Source of the DNA: JANXXV01 sp038230275
Lineage (GTDB): Bacteria; Acidobacteriota; Terriglobia; Bryobacterales; Bryobacteraceae
Length of the DNA stretch: 57,318 nt
Direction: 5' to 3'
Assembly (NCBI GenBank): GCA_038230275.1
Contig: JBBRNO010000027.1
Span: 1-57,318, forward strand
The translations under genes were made by a program, and so were the position numbers. This document shows, piece after piece, positions 16,013 through 24,998 of the stretch (positions are counted from its first letter, which is position 1; each line of letters begins with the position of its first letter). The notes beneath the pieces were generated by a model. That model was not told where the DNA came from. It searched no databases and was given only the letters and a program-made list of their open reading frames with translations.

Positions 16013-17260
16013 ATGGCAGCACACCCTCGCCGTACGTCTGTGGCAGTCAATGTAGGCGGCATCAAGGTTGGCGGAAACAATCCGATCGTGGTCCAGTCGA
16101 TGACCAACACCGATACCGCGGACGCTCCAGCTACGGTGAACCAGGTGATGGCGTTGGCGCAGGCCGGCTCAGAACTGGTTCGCGTGACCGTGAACACCGA
16201 CGAGGCGGCGCGCGCGGTGCCAAAGATTGCCGAAACGCTTTACAAGTTTGGCGTACGCGTTCCCATTGTGGGCGACTTCCACTACAACGGACATCTGCTG
16301 CTGAGGAAATATCCGGATTGCGCCCGCGCCCTGGCGAAATATCGTATTAATCCGGGCAACGTGAACATCGGCAAGAAGCACGACGATAATTTCCGGACGA
16401 TGATTGAAGCGGCTATTGAGTATGACCGGCCGGTGCGCATCGGCGTGAATTGGGGATCGCTTGACGGGCAACTGTTGACGAAGATGATGGACCAGAACAA
16501 TCTGCTGCCAGAGCCGCTGGGCGCCAATGAAGTCACCATGAACGCCATCGTCGTCAGCGCTTTGGAATCGGCGTATGCGGCCGAGCGCTATGGACTGGCC
16601 CGCGACAAGATCATCCTCAGCGCCAAGGTCAGCGGCGTGCAGAACCTGATTGCCGTGTACCGCAGCCTGGCTTCCCAAGGCGACCACGCGCTGCATCTGG
16701 GGCTGACGGAAGCAGGCCTGGGATCGAAAGGAATTGTCGCCACTACGGCGGCGCTTTCCGTACTTTTACAGGAAGGCATTGGCGATACAATTCGTGCCTC
16801 GCTCACGCCGTTGCCCAATGGCGACCGCACTGAGGAAGTATTCGTTTCGCAGCAGATTCTGCAGTCACTGGAAATCCGCAGCTTCTCTCCCCAAGTGGCT
16901 GCGTGCCCCGGTTGCGGCCGGACCACCAGCACCTTCTTCCAGGACATGGCGGATCAGATTCAGAACTATCTGCGGGAGCAGATGCCGGTGTGGCGGGAGA
17001 AGCATTCTGGCGTGGAAGAACTGAAGGTGGCGGTGATGGGTTGCGTGGTGAATGGCCCCGGAGAATCGAAGCACGCCAACATCGGCATTTCGTTGCCGGG
17101 AACTTTTGAGGAACCCGTCGCGCCGGTCTATGTGGACGGAAAACTGGTGAAGACTTTGCGCGGCGATGCCATTGTGGAAGAGTTCATCGGGATGCTGAAC
17201 GCGTACGTGGCGCGCAGCTACGCCGTGACGCAACCGGAACTGGTTTCTACGCCGCACTGA
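16013..17260 (+). CDS. ispG: 4-hydroxy-3-methylbut-2-enyl diphosphate synthase (IspG)
   Basis: A 415-residue enzyme of the MEP isoprenoid pathway. It reduces ME-cPP to HMBPP using a [4Fe-4S] cluster. Seen directly: the N-terminal VGGIKVGGNNPIVVQSMTNTDT, FHYNGHLLL, and GIGDTIRASLTPLP; the cluster cysteines are in ACPGCGRTT (about 298-301) and GCVVNGPGE (about 345). A GGAGG ribosome-binding site lies 6 bases before the ATG. Length and motif order agree with bacterial IspG without the plant-type insert. Confidence 0.97.
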   Translation: MAAHPRRTSVAVNVGGIKVGGNNPIVVQSMTNTDTADAPATVNQVMALAQAGSELVRVTVNTDEAARAVPKIAETLYKFGVRVPIVGDFHYNGHLLLRKYPDCARALAKYRINPGNVNIGKKHDDNFRTMIEAAIEYDRPVRIGVNWGSLDGQLLTKMMDQNNLLPEPLGANEVTMNAIVVSALESAYAAERYGLARDKIILSAKVSGVQNLIAVYRSLASQGDHALHLGLTEAGLGSKGIVATTAALSVLLQEGIGDTIRASLTPLPNGDRTEEVFVSQQILQSLEIRSFSPQVAACPGCGRTTSTFFQDMADQIQNYLREQMPVWREKHSGVEELKVAVMGCVVNGPGESKHANIGISLPGTFEEPVAPVYVDGKLVKTLRGDAIVEEFIGMLNAYVARSYAVTQPELVSTPH

Positions 17261-17271
17261 TAGCTACCAGT

Positions 17272-17286
17272 TTTCCCGTATTTCCG
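17272..17286. promoter_or_regulatory. TTTCCCGTATTTCCG motif, possible operator
   Basis: It shares 11 identical bases (TTTCCCGTATT) with 13363-13373 upstream of another regulator-like gene, and lies about 110 bases before the histidine kinase start. It may be a binding site for the cotranscribed NarL-type regulator; the evidence is limited to the repeat. Confidence 0.25.
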
Positions 17287-17396
17287 TTTCGCGCCCGTCG
17301 AGCCATAGTAGAAAAATGCGGGACGCCCGTCAGGGGATTGGATCGCATCCGGGTCAACACTATGCTCCGCTCGCCGAACTAGGCGAGAATAGAAGC

Positions 17397-18776
17397 ATGA
17401 TGATCGGCAAACGCAGAGTCTTGCGCACGGGCTTCGGCGTCGTCATTGGACTGCTGATCCTCTCCACCATTTCCGCGTACCGCATCCAGGAGAGTTTCTC
17501 CCAACGGACCGTCGCGATCCATCATCGCTATGTGCGCCAGGAAGAGATCATTACCGGGCTGCGCCGCGTGCTGTGGGTGGCGGGAGTTGCCGCCAGGGAT
17601 TTCTTTCTCAATACGAAAACCGACAGGGCGGAGGTCTATTTGGACCGGCTGAAGACTCTGCGGAAAGAGACAGACCCGCTTTTCACCGATCTGAAAAATC
17701 TTCGTGGCGCGGATAAGGTGACCCGGGAACTGGAAGCGAAGTTCGACGACATGTGGCTGACGTTATCGTCGTCCGTTGCTACTGGACTGGCGGATTCCGA
17801 AGAATATAGCTTCGTGCAGCAGGAGATTGAACCTCGAAACAACGCCGCCGGTGCTCTGCTATTGCATCTGGAAGAGGCCAATGAGCATTCGCTTACGGAG
17901 AGTGAAGAAGAGTTTGCCAAGACGCGGCGGGCTGCGTCGCAGGGGCTGCTCATGCTGCTGGGGGCCGGTTTGCTTATCGGCATCGCGGTCACTCGATATA
18001 GCCTCAACTATTCTGAGAATCTGGAGCGCCAGGCCGCCAGCCGGTTGAAGGAAGTGTCCCAGGCGAAGCTGGATCTGGAACGTCTTTCCGCGCGCCTGAT
18101 GGAGATTCAGGAAGAAGAACGGACGCGGCTCTCACGAGAGTTGCATGATGAGATTGTGCAGACGCTGGCCGTTCTGAAAATTGAGATCACCCAGGCGCAA
18201 AACATTCCCGCCACCCGGCTGCCTGAGATTCGCGAACATCTGGCCCGCGCCCGCGATCTGGCCGAACGCACCTTGAAAACGGTGCGCAACATCACCTTGC
18301 TGCTGCGCCCTTCCCTGCTGGACGACCTGGGCCTGGGGCCGGCGCTGCAGTGGCAGGGCGAGGACTTCCGCCGCCGCACGGGTGTGGCGTGCGAGCTAAC
18401 CGAGACGGGGCTACAGGACGATTTGCCGGACACGGTGAAAACCTGCGTCTATCGCGTCACCCAGGAAGCACTGCATAATTGCGAAAAGCACGCCGGCGCC
18501 ACTAAGGTCTGCGTCCGGGTAGTTCAATCCGAGCGCCAGTTGACGGTGGAAGTGGAAGATGATGGCGTCGGCTTTCAGCAATCGTCGGACGCGGCGCGGC
18601 AGAATCTGGCGACGCTGCATTTCGGCGTGCTGGGAATGCGTGAGCGTGCGGCCGGTCTTGGCGGAAAGCTCGCCATCGACTCCACGCCGGGAAAAGGCAC
18701 CACCGTTCTGCTGGAAATCCCGCTGGCGGAAACGAATACACAGGATCTTAGCACTGCAGTGGAGGCAAAGGTTTAA
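17397..18776 (+). CDS. NarL-type sensor histidine kinase
   Basis: A 459-residue membrane kinase. A first transmembrane helix (about 9-27), an extracytoplasmic four-helix-like sensor domain (about 30-185) and a second helix (about 190-205, LLMLLGAGLLIGIAV) precede the HisKA_3 dimerisation domain with the phospho-His in LSRELHDEIVQTLA. The HATPase domain has VYRVTQEALHNCEKHA, VEVEDDGVGF and GVLGMRERAAGLGG. The start at 17397 removes a hydrophilic upstream extension to 17316. The stop codon overlaps the ATG of the response regulator by one base (TAATG), so the pair is cotranscribed. Confidence 0.93.
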   Translation: MMIGKRRVLRTGFGVVIGLLILSTISAYRIQESFSQRTVAIHHRYVRQEEIITGLRRVLWVAGVAARDFFLNTKTDRAEVYLDRLKTLRKETDPLFTDLKNLRGADKVTRELEAKFDDMWLTLSSSVATGLADSEEYSFVQQEIEPRNNAAGALLLHLEEANEHSLTESEEEFAKTRRAASQGLLMLLGAGLLIGIAVTRYSLNYSENLERQAASRLKEVSQAKLDLERLSARLMEIQEEERTRLSRELHDEIVQTLAVLKIEITQAQNIPATRLPEIREHLARARDLAERTLKTVRNITLLLRPSLLDDLGLGPALQWQGEDFRRRTGVACELTETGLQDDLPDTVKTCVYRVTQEALHNCEKHAGATKVCVRVVQSERQLTVEVEDDGVGFQQSSDAARQNLATLHFGVLGMRERAAGLGGKLAIDSTPGKGTTVLLEIPLAETNTQDLSTAVEAKV

Positions 18777-19423
18777 TGGCAATACGAACACTTCTGGTTG
18801 ACGATCATCACCTTTTCCGGCAAGGCTTGCGCCGGATACTTCAGACGCAACCCGATATCGAAGTGGTGGCCGAAGCCGCATCCGGCCTGGAAGCCATCGA
18901 CATGGCGAAACTGCACCAGCCCGACGTAGCCATCGTCGATATTGCGATGAAGGAGCTGAACGGAATTGAAGCGACGGCGCAACTATTGCGCTATTCCCCG
19001 AAGACCGCGGTACTGATCCTCAGCATGTATAGCGATGAACGCTATGTGATGCGCGCTGTGCGTGCCGGTGCCCGGGGATACATTCTGAAAGACACGCTGG
19101 AGGAAGGGCTGGTGGAGGCGATCCACTTGCTGCACCAGGGGCAGCCGTACTTCAGCCCATCGGTGGCGAAGATTTTTCACGCGGCTCATGCGCGCGACGT
19201 GCAGGAGCGAAAGGTGGATGATCGCTATGAGCTTTTGACAGACCGCGAACGCCAGCTCTACCACCTGCTTGCCGAAGGGCAGAGCAACAAGGAAATCGCC
19301 GCGCGGCTCAGCCTGAGCCTGCACACGGTGGAGACGCACCGCACCAGGATTATGGAGAAGCTGGGGGTGCACTCCATTGCGGAGCTTGTATTGGGCGCGG
19401 TGCGCCGCGGGCTGATCGTTTAA
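18776..19423 (+). CDS. NarL/FixJ-family response regulator
   Basis: A 215-residue transcription factor. The receiver has the acidic pair in VDDHHLF, phospho-Asp in VAIVDIAMKELNG (about residue 54), Thr/Ser switch in LILSMYS and Lys in YILKDT. The C-terminal LuxR-type helix-turn-helix is LTDRERQLYHLLAEGQSNKEIAARL followed by HTVETHRTRIMEKLGV. It overlaps the kinase gene by one base. A partial second copy of its last 15 codons lies at about 19709-19752 as part of a tandem duplication. Confidence 0.95.
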   Translation: MAIRTLLVDDHHLFRQGLRRILQTQPDIEVVAEAASGLEAIDMAKLHQPDVAIVDIAMKELNGIEATAQLLRYSPKTAVLILSMYSDERYVMRAVRAGARGYILKDTLEEGLVEAIHLLHQGQPYFSPSVAKIFHAAHARDVQERKVDDRYELLTDRERQLYHLLAEGQSNKEIAARLSLSLHTVETHRTRIMEKLGVHSIAELVLGAVRRGLIV

Positions 19424-19523
19424 GCAGGAACCCTGACTACCGGTTTTCTCACGGTCCAACCGAGCGACACAACCGAGCCGCGACTGTAACGGGGCGGTCG
19501 TCGCCACAGCGTCCATCCGCACC

Positions 19524-19707
19524 TTACTTCGGAGCCGGTGCCTCTTTTGCTTCCGGCAGCGGCTCCGGCACATACGTGATCGTGGCCTCGGCGCCAAACT
19601 TCTTGTAAAGCCGGAATTCGGTATCGTTCTTTACCACCACTGTCCCGCTGCGCCTACGCAACGTCGCCTTCAGTGGCAGCACGAACTCCTTGTCCGAGAT
19701 ATCGATA
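19524..19707 (-). pseudogene. Duplicated 3' fragment of the 355-residue exported-protein gene
   Basis: Reading leftward, this segment encodes the same C-terminus as the gene ending at 19917 (KNDTEFRLYKKFG, ATITYVPEPLPEAKE) with a few changes (RRRSGTV for RMRSGKV). It has no start and is cut at 19707, the duplication junction. It is a by-product of the local tandem duplication and not a gene. Confidence 0.85.
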
Positions 19708-19769
19708 TGCGGCCCTTGAATTAGGCGCAGTGCACCGCGGACTGATCGTTTAGGCCGGAAACCGGACTA

Positions 19770-19891
19770 CCGCTCCTTTACAGTCGCGGCTCGGTCTGCT
19801 CGCGACACAACCGAGCGACACAAACCGAGCGACACAAACCGAGCGACACAAACCGAGCAACCTAAACCGAGCCGCGACTGTAACGGAGCGG
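19770..19891. repeat. REP-like hairpin, 25-base arms around a 14-base tandem repeat
   Basis: The left arm 19770-19794 and right arm 19867-19891 are inverted copies with 24 of 25 bases paired; the core is GAGCCGCGACTGTAA. A loop of 72 bases contains the tandem units below. A single arm copy also occurs at 19473-19497, and relatives are found at 26512-26611 and 46698-46722. It lies between two convergent genes, a typical REP location, and could act as a transcription or mRNA-decay barrier. Confidence 0.8.
19811..19866 (+). repeat. Tandem repeat CCGAGCGACACAAA x4
   Basis: Units are 19811-19824, 19825-19838, 19839-19852 (identical) and 19853-19866 (CCGAGCAACCTAAA, three changes), preceded by a partial unit at 19801-19810. 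The right REP arm follows directly and starts with the same CCGAGC. The first duplicate has only about one unit, so the array expanded after or during duplication. Confidence 0.85.
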
Positions 19892-19916
19892 CCGTCGCCA
19901 CAGCGTCCATCCGCAC

Positions 19917-20984
19917 TTACTTCGGAGCCGGTGCCTCTTTCGCTTCCGGCAGCGGCTCCGGCACGTACGTGATTGTGGCCTCGGCGCCAAACTTCTTGTA
20001 AAGCCGGAATTCGGTATCGTTCTTCACCACCACTTTCCCGCTGCGCATGCGCAACGTCGCCTTCAGCGGCAGCACGAACTCCTTGCCCGAGATATCGATA
20101 AAGTCGTAATCGAGTACCGTGTTGGCTTGCTGCACCGGGAACGACACAGGCATATCGTCGGCTTCCAGCGTCACTCGCATCACCGCCAGCGTGTCTTTAT
20201 CCACGTAGATCATTCCGCGGTAAGCAGGAACCACCTTCTGCGTCTTCTCGTAGACCACCGCCCAGTCGGAATGGATCTGCGCCACGTGATAGCTGAACAC
20301 ATGCATTCGCTTTCCGCGTAGGGTAGCCCAGTGGTCCCACTCGAAGCGGGTCTGCGTCTGGGGTGCGAAAATAGCCTTCAACATGGACCCGAATTCACCG
20401 CTCGACGTTGCGCCTCCCAAGTCGTTGTAACCCAGATTGTTGACCACCTGGTTGTTCACCATCACCACCTTGTAGTCTTCCTTCTGCTCGAAGTAGCTGA
20501 GCTTGGTGAGAACCGTATCCTGCAGCCGCCAGAACTCCATTCCGGTGGGGTCCACATACCGCCTGGTCACCTGCGTGCAGATGAAGTTCGGCAGGTTCTT
20601 CGCATAGAGCAAGGCGTATTCGGTGGCGTCCTTCAGCACCTCGGCCTGCTCCGTGGATGTAGGCGGAGGAAAGGGTTTCGGCGCAATCTTCGGAACCGGT
20701 GGTGGTGGAGGCGGCAAGTCTTTTGTGGCAGTGCCTAACGCCTTCAGCGCCTCCACGGTCTTCGGCCCGGCGCCCAGCCCTTGGATGTCTTCAATGGTGC
20801 TGTCGTCCAGCTTGTTGGTCAGCTTGACCTGTTTCAGATAGTCGGCGACTTGCTTGTCGGGAAAGTGATTCTGGGCAGACGACTTTATAAAACCTCGCAA
20901 CTGTTCCACGGTCATTTTCATCTCGCCCACTGCAAGCGAAACGGCCAGCAATCCAAAGAGTACAAGACGGCGCATATACCCCAT
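19917..20984 (-). CDS. Exported acidobacterial protein of unknown function
   Basis: A 355-residue protein with a signal peptide (RRLVLFGLLAVSLAVG). A short helical domain (about 22-85, ending GAGPKTVEALKALG, resembling a helix-hairpin-helix) leads to a proline-rich linker (LPPPPPPVPK), then a larger beta-rich domain (about 125-345: YAKNLPNFICTQVTRRYVD, YEKTQKVVPAYRGMIYVDKDTLAVMRV, ANTVLDYDFIDISGKEFVLPLK). The second domain is reminiscent of LolA/outer-membrane-lipoprotein-sorting folds, but I cannot assign it. ATGs at 20984 and 20975 are both possible; the second has GGGG four bases upstream. It is last in the long minus-strand run. Confidence 0.8.
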   Translation of the reverse strand: MGYMRRLVLFGLLAVSLAVGEMKMTVEQLRGFIKSSAQNHFPDKQVADYLKQVKLTNKLDDSTIEDIQGLGAGPKTVEALKALGTATKDLPPPPPPVPKIAPKPFPPPTSTEQAEVLKDATEYALLYAKNLPNFICTQVTRRYVDPTGMEFWRLQDTVLTKLSYFEQKEDYKVVMVNNQVVNNLGYNDLGGATSSGEFGSMLKAIFAPQTQTRFEWDHWATLRGKRMHVFSYHVAQIHSDWAVVYEKTQKVVPAYRGMIYVDKDTLAVMRVTLEADDMPVSFPVQQANTVLDYDFIDISGKEFVLPLKATLRMRSGKVVVKNDTEFRLYKKFGAEATITYVPEPLPEAKEAPAPK

Positions 20985-21020
20985 TGTGACGCGTCCCGAG
21001 CCGCTTTTGGTTACCGTGAC

Positions 21021-21749
21021 TTAGTGCTCTTCCTTCTCCAGCAGCAGATTAATGGTCCCAATCAGGAACTGCATGCGAACGCGGATTTGCACCGGCGTTT
21101 TTTTTGCGTCGTCGGTGAGCCAGATAAAAGCCCGCGCCTTTCTGGGGATCAGCGCGCCGTCAAACACATAGATTTCATAACGGACGGTCTTGAATTTGCC
21201 CAGAGGCGTAACCACTTCCTCTCGCTCCTGCGCCTCCACCTTGACGTGGGCAAAGCGCTTGCCGTCGCTCATCGGAATGGTGCCGGATTGTCCCGGCTCC
21301 AGCTTCATTGTCCGCACTTTATACAGGCCGCTGACCCACTCCACCACGCAACCGGGCGTGTCGGTCTCCTTGGCCAGCACCGTCTTGTTCAGCAGCAGGT
21401 CGCGTTCCAGATAGCTAGCCTTGCTATTGATGCGGTCAAAGTTGACCTTGGTTTCCCGTTCGCGCTTGCCTTCAATCGCCTTCATGAACGTGCTGCGCGC
21501 GCAGAGTTGTTCATCGATGGTGACGGCGTAGTTGTCCTCAACCCGGTATAGCTTCGACACCAGGCCCGCCGATTCCAGGTGCACATCTCCCTGCCATCCG
21601 CCGTGCAAAGGCGTCATGGAAATTTTCGTGATTCCAGCGCGAATCAACCGCCACTCCACGCCATATGTGAAAGATTCCTTGGCGGGCGCCTGCGCAAACA
21701 GGTTCAACGCGGCGATACATGGCACGCACAGCAAGAGGCAGGCTCGCAT
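21021..21749 (-). CDS. DUF3108 exported protein
   Basis: A 242-residue protein with a signal peptide (MRACLLLCVPCIAALNLFAQ). The body matches the DUF3108 pattern: ESFTYGVEWRLIRAGI, SAGLVSKLYRVEDNY, then GLYKVRTMKLEPGQS, VEAQEREEVVTPLGKFKTVRYE, and ARAFIWLTDDAKKTPVQIRVRM. Members are predicted periplasmic beta-sandwich proteins with unknown ligand. The start at 21749 leaves 20 bases after the upstream stop; the longer frame to 21788 would overlap that gene and place the signal peptide internally. Confidence 0.85.
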   Translation of the reverse strand: MRACLLLCVPCIAALNLFAQAPAKESFTYGVEWRLIRAGITKISMTPLHGGWQGDVHLESAGLVSKLYRVEDNYAVTIDEQLCARSTFMKAIEGKRERETKVNFDRINSKASYLERDLLLNKTVLAKETDTPGCVVEWVSGLYKVRTMKLEPGQSGTIPMSDGKRFAHVKVEAQEREEVVTPLGKFKTVRYEIYVFDGALIPRKARAFIWLTDDAKKTPVQIRVRMQFLIGTINLLLEKEEH

Positions 21750-21769
21750 ATCAATTCGAGTGTTACAGA

Positions 21770-22573
21770 TCATCCGCGAAAGTCGCAACTATCCTGCAGA
21801 TAAACGCTAAAGTTTGTGACAGGCCGGTAACCCATTCGCTTATACAGGCCGATTCCAGCTCTTGTGGTTTGCAGCACGCTCTTCTCAATCCCTGTCTCCC
21901 GATGGGCTGCTTCCAGCGCGTGGCGCATCAGCGTCTCCGCGTACCCGTGCCGCTGATAGTGGGGAACGGTGGCCAAGGAATAGATTCCCACCGCTCCTCC
22001 GGATACTACCGCGGAGACGATAGACACGGCTCTCTCCGATTCGTAGCCCACCCAGCCCGTCATCTTGCTGCGCCAGGTGGATTCAGGCACGTATATCCTT
22101 TCCGCGATAGCGAACGGCAGCGCAAACACAACAGAAGCGACGTCCGCAAAGTCGAACCGGGTACGGTCGTTGTCCACGCGGCGAATCTCCATCTTTGCCG
22201 GCTGCCGCTCTCGCGGCCAGATGCGGTCCGCGTACATGCCCGGCGGTTGCGCCACTACTTTCATCCGGCGGTTCGCGAAATACGCCCGTGCTGCTTTCTG
22301 CACCGTGGGCGCCAACAGGTCTTCACACACCCAGACTGACCACCCCAGGCCCCGCGCTTTGAAGTGCACCTCGGCGTGGGCGATGCCCGCATCCAACTCC
22401 GCCACGGTTTCTACATGGGAAGTGAACATCAGTGAGTTGAATACGGAATAGTCGATGCCCGACGATGCGATTACCGCTCCTGCAACCTGCCGCACTTCAC
22501 CCTGGGGCGAGCAGCATGCATAGCACTGCATGGCCTCCCGCAGGTTTCGCTCCACTGTTTCGAATGCAGGCAT
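21770..22573 (-). CDS. GNAT-family N-acetyltransferase
   Basis: A 267-residue protein. The C-terminal GNAT core has GAVGIYSLATVPHYQRHGYAETL (acetyl-CoA loop of the form RxxGxA), HRETGIEKSVLQTT and GIGLYKRMGYRPV. The N-terminal half (about 1-130) is a separate region rich in Trp/Arg (WSVWVCEDLLAP). It lies 7 bases downstream of priA. The substrate is unknown. Confidence 0.88.
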   Translation of the reverse strand: MPAFETVERNLREAMQCYACCSPQGEVRQVAGAVIASSGIDYSVFNSLMFTSHVETVAELDAGIAHAEVHFKARGLGWSVWVCEDLLAPTVQKAARAYFANRRMKVVAQPPGMYADRIWPRERQPAKMEIRRVDNDRTRFDFADVASVVFALPFAIAERIYVPESTWRSKMTGWVGYESERAVSIVSAVVSGGAVGIYSLATVPHYQRHGYAETLMRHALEAAHRETGIEKSVLQTTRAGIGLYKRMGYRPVTNFSVYLQDSCDFRG

Positions 22574-22580
22574 CGCGCGA

Positions 22581-24998
22581 TTACAGCAAACTCAGCGGGT
22601 CAACGTCAATCACCAGCGCGGTGGCACTCCACTTCTTCTCGATGGCGAACCGGCGCAGCTTCTGCAATGTTTGATTCAGCGTGGTGCGGTTCGCCGCCTT
22701 GATCAGCAATTGATAGCGAAACTCATTCTTCAGCCGCGGAACCGGAGCTTCGGCAGGTCCCAGCACCTTCAGATTCTCCGGCGGCGGTGTCAACAGGTGC
22801 CCCAGTTCGCTGCTGATCCGCAGCGCGTCTTCCTGCTTTTCACTGCGAATCAAAACGTTCGCCAGTGCGCTGAACGGCGGGTAGCGCATCAGTTTCCGGA
22901 ACTGCAGTTCTTTGGCGTAGAATGCCCGAAAATCGTGCGTGGCCGCCATACGCACCGCATAGTGATCCGGGTTGATGGTCTGCACCAACACCTTGCCCGG
23001 CAGATTCCCGCGGCCGGCGCGGCCCGCCACCTGCGTCAGCAATTGGAACGTGCGTTCGGCGGCGCGGAAGTCGGGCATACCCAATCCGATGTCCGCGGAT
23101 ACCACGCCCACCAGCGTGACGTTAGGAATATCGTGGCCCTTGGCAATCATCTGCGTGCCCACCAGAATGTCGAAGTTGCGCTCGCGAAATCCGCTCAGGA
23201 TGGTCTCGAAATGTTTCTTGCCGCTGACGGTATCGCGATCCATGCGGGCGATTCGGGCCGTAGGGAAGTGCTGATGCAATTCGTCCTCCACCCGTTCCGA
23301 TCCGAAACCCAGGAAATGAATGTGCTCGCTATGGCACTTGGGGCAGACCGACGGCACTTTCTCGGCATGGTCGCAGTAGTGGCAAAGCATCCGGCGGTCG
23401 CGCTTGTGATAAGTCAGGGTGACGGCGCAGTTGATGCACTCCAGCTTCTCGCCGCAGGAGCGGCAGGAAACGAAGCTCGAAAAGCCACGGCGATTGTGCA
23501 GCAGCATCACCTGTTCGCCCACTTCCAGGCGATTGCCGATGGCGTCCAGCAACTGGCGCGAGAACGTACTCTGCTTGCGGGTTTCCAGGAACTCGACTCG
23601 CATATCGATCAGTTCCACCTCCGGCAGCGGCCGTTGCTCAATCCGTTCAGGCAATTCAATCAGGCGGTACTTGCCGCGCTCCACGTTGTAGCGGCTCTCC
23701 AGGCTGGGTGTGGCGGAGCCCAGCACCACGCAAGCCCCGGCGGCCCTGGCGCGCACAATGGCCACATCACGGCCGTTGTAGCGCGGTGAATCCTGCTGCT
23801 TATAGCTCTGATCGTGCTCTTCATCCACCACGATCAGGCCCAAATTCTGTACCGGGGCAAAGACTCCCGACCGCGTGCCCACCACCACTCCCGCCGAGCC
23901 CGACCGGATGCGGCGCCATTGCTCGGCGCGCTCGGCATCGTTGAAAGCCGAATGCAGAATGGCAACGCGGTCTCCGAAACGATGGAAGAATTGCCCGGCC
24001 ATGGCAGGCGTCAAGGCGATCTCCGGCACCAGCAGCAATGCACTCCGTCCCAGAGCGAGCGTGGCCTCAATGGCGCGCAGATAGACTTCCGTCTTGCCTG
24101 AACCGGTAATGCCGTGTAACAGGAACGCCTCGAACTTGTGTGAGGCAATGGAGGCTTCAATGGTGTTGAACGCTTCCTGCTGCCGTTCGTTCAGCGTCGG
24201 CACCGGCTTGAATGGATGCGGTGCAATGGCGGACGGCTCCACGCGCAAGAACACCAGTTTCTTGCGTGCCAGCGCCCGCGCGGCGCTGCTTGCCCCGGGA
24301 ACGGCGTCCTCCACGTGCTGCAAATTGTGCGAGCCCGGATGCAGTTCCAGATAGCTGACCAACTCCCGCTCCGACTTGTTCAGCTTGGCGCCTTCAGGCC
24401 GCAGTGTGTATTCCACACGAAGCCGTGCGGAGGCGGCGCGCATGGGATCGCGGTCCGCCTGCACATCTTCCACTTCCAGAAACCGCTTCTTCTCCAGAGC
24501 CTTCAGAGCCTTCACGGCATCGGGGATTTTCTTGGCAATATACGATCCCGATAGCGGCCGCTGTTCCAGCAACCGCAGCAGTTGGATGACGGGCTCTTCG
24601 CTTGGATTGCCCAGCAGCAACTGTCTGGCTGCATCGCGGCCCGCGTCGGTGAGAGAGTACATCTTCGAGGTGCGCACTTCTCCAGACAGCGGGATCATTA
24701 TGCGCAGCACGTCGCCAAGCGGCGCGCAGTAATAGGCGGCGATCCACTGGCCCAGCGCAATCAGGTGCTCTTCCAAAACGGGCTGTTCGTCCAGCAGCCG
24801 CAGAGCCTCCCGCGTGGCCACCGCCGGCTGTTCCTCGTGCACACGCAGAATCACCCCGGTCAGCTTGCGTGAGCCGAAGGGGACCAGCAGCCGGCATCCC
24901 GGTTTTGCGCGGTGCCGCAGCGTTTCAGGAAGCAAGTAGGTGAACGGCTGATCCAGCGGAACCGGAAGGCTGACGTCAGCGTACAAGTTGTTAGTCAA
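22581..24998 (-). CDS. priA: Primosomal protein N' (PriA replication-restart helicase)
   Basis: An 805-residue 3'-to-5' DNA helicase that reloads the replisome at stalled forks. Seen: an N-terminal DNA-binding domain (YADVSLPVPLDQPFTYLLP), Walker A GITGSGKTEVYLRA, DEEH box VDEEHDQSYKQQ, the eight-cysteine zinc-binding insert (CRSCGEKLECINC and CHYCDHAEKVPSVCPKC), and helicase motifs GTQMIAKGHDIPNVTLVGV and QVAGRAGRG. The start is TTG at 24998, overlapping the xylulokinase stop by 8 bases. Length is normal for the family. Confidence 0.97.
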   Translation of the reverse strand: MTNNLYADVSLPVPLDQPFTYLLPETLRHRAKPGCRLLVPFGSRKLTGVILRVHEEQPAVATREALRLLDEQPVLEEHLIALGQWIAAYYCAPLGDVLRIMIPLSGEVRTSKMYSLTDAGRDAARQLLLGNPSEEPVIQLLRLLEQRPLSGSYIAKKIPDAVKALKALEKKRFLEVEDVQADRDPMRAASARLRVEYTLRPEGAKLNKSERELVSYLELHPGSHNLQHVEDAVPGASSAARALARKKLVFLRVEPSAIAPHPFKPVPTLNERQQEAFNTIEASIASHKFEAFLLHGITGSGKTEVYLRAIEATLALGRSALLLVPEIALTPAMAGQFFHRFGDRVAILHSAFNDAERAEQWRRIRSGSAGVVVGTRSGVFAPVQNLGLIVVDEEHDQSYKQQDSPRYNGRDVAIVRARAAGACVVLGSATPSLESRYNVERGKYRLIELPERIEQRPLPEVELIDMRVEFLETRKQSTFSRQLLDAIGNRLEVGEQVMLLHNRRGFSSFVSCRSCGEKLECINCAVTLTYHKRDRRMLCHYCDHAEKVPSVCPKCHSEHIHFLGFGSERVEDELHQHFPTARIARMDRDTVSGKKHFETILSGFRERNFDILVGTQMIAKGHDIPNVTLVGVVSADIGLGMPDFRAAERTFQLLTQVAGRAGRGNLPGKVLVQTINPDHYAVRMAATHDFRAFYAKELQFRKLMRYPPFSALANVLIRSEKQEDALRISSELGHLLTPPPENLKVLGPAEAPVPRLKNEFRYQLLIKAANRTTLNQTLQKLRRFAIEKKWSATALVIDVDPLSLL

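Larger units (their letters stand above)
19379..20107. repeat. Imperfect tandem duplication of two gene 3' ends and the spacer
   Basis: Copy one spans about 19379-19707 and copy two about 19709-20107. Each contains, in order, the last codons of the response regulator, a spacer with GAGCCGCGACTGTAACGG, and the antisense 3' end of the downstream minus-strand gene (TTACTTCGGAGCCGGTGCC). Copy two is about 70 bases longer because its spacer has a 25-base inverted pair around a 14-base tandem repeat. The copies have diverged by scattered substitutions, so the event is not recent. Confidence 0.85.

Noticed and set aside
19801..19866. Possible CRISPR array from the regular CCGAGCGACACAAA units
   Set aside because: Units are contiguous with no spacers, only four copies, inside a REP-like loop, and no cas genes are near.
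22530..23789. 419-residue plus-strand frame antisense to priA
   Set aside because: priA motifs are unambiguous on the minus strand; the opposite frame has biased, motif-free composition typical of GC-rich shadows.
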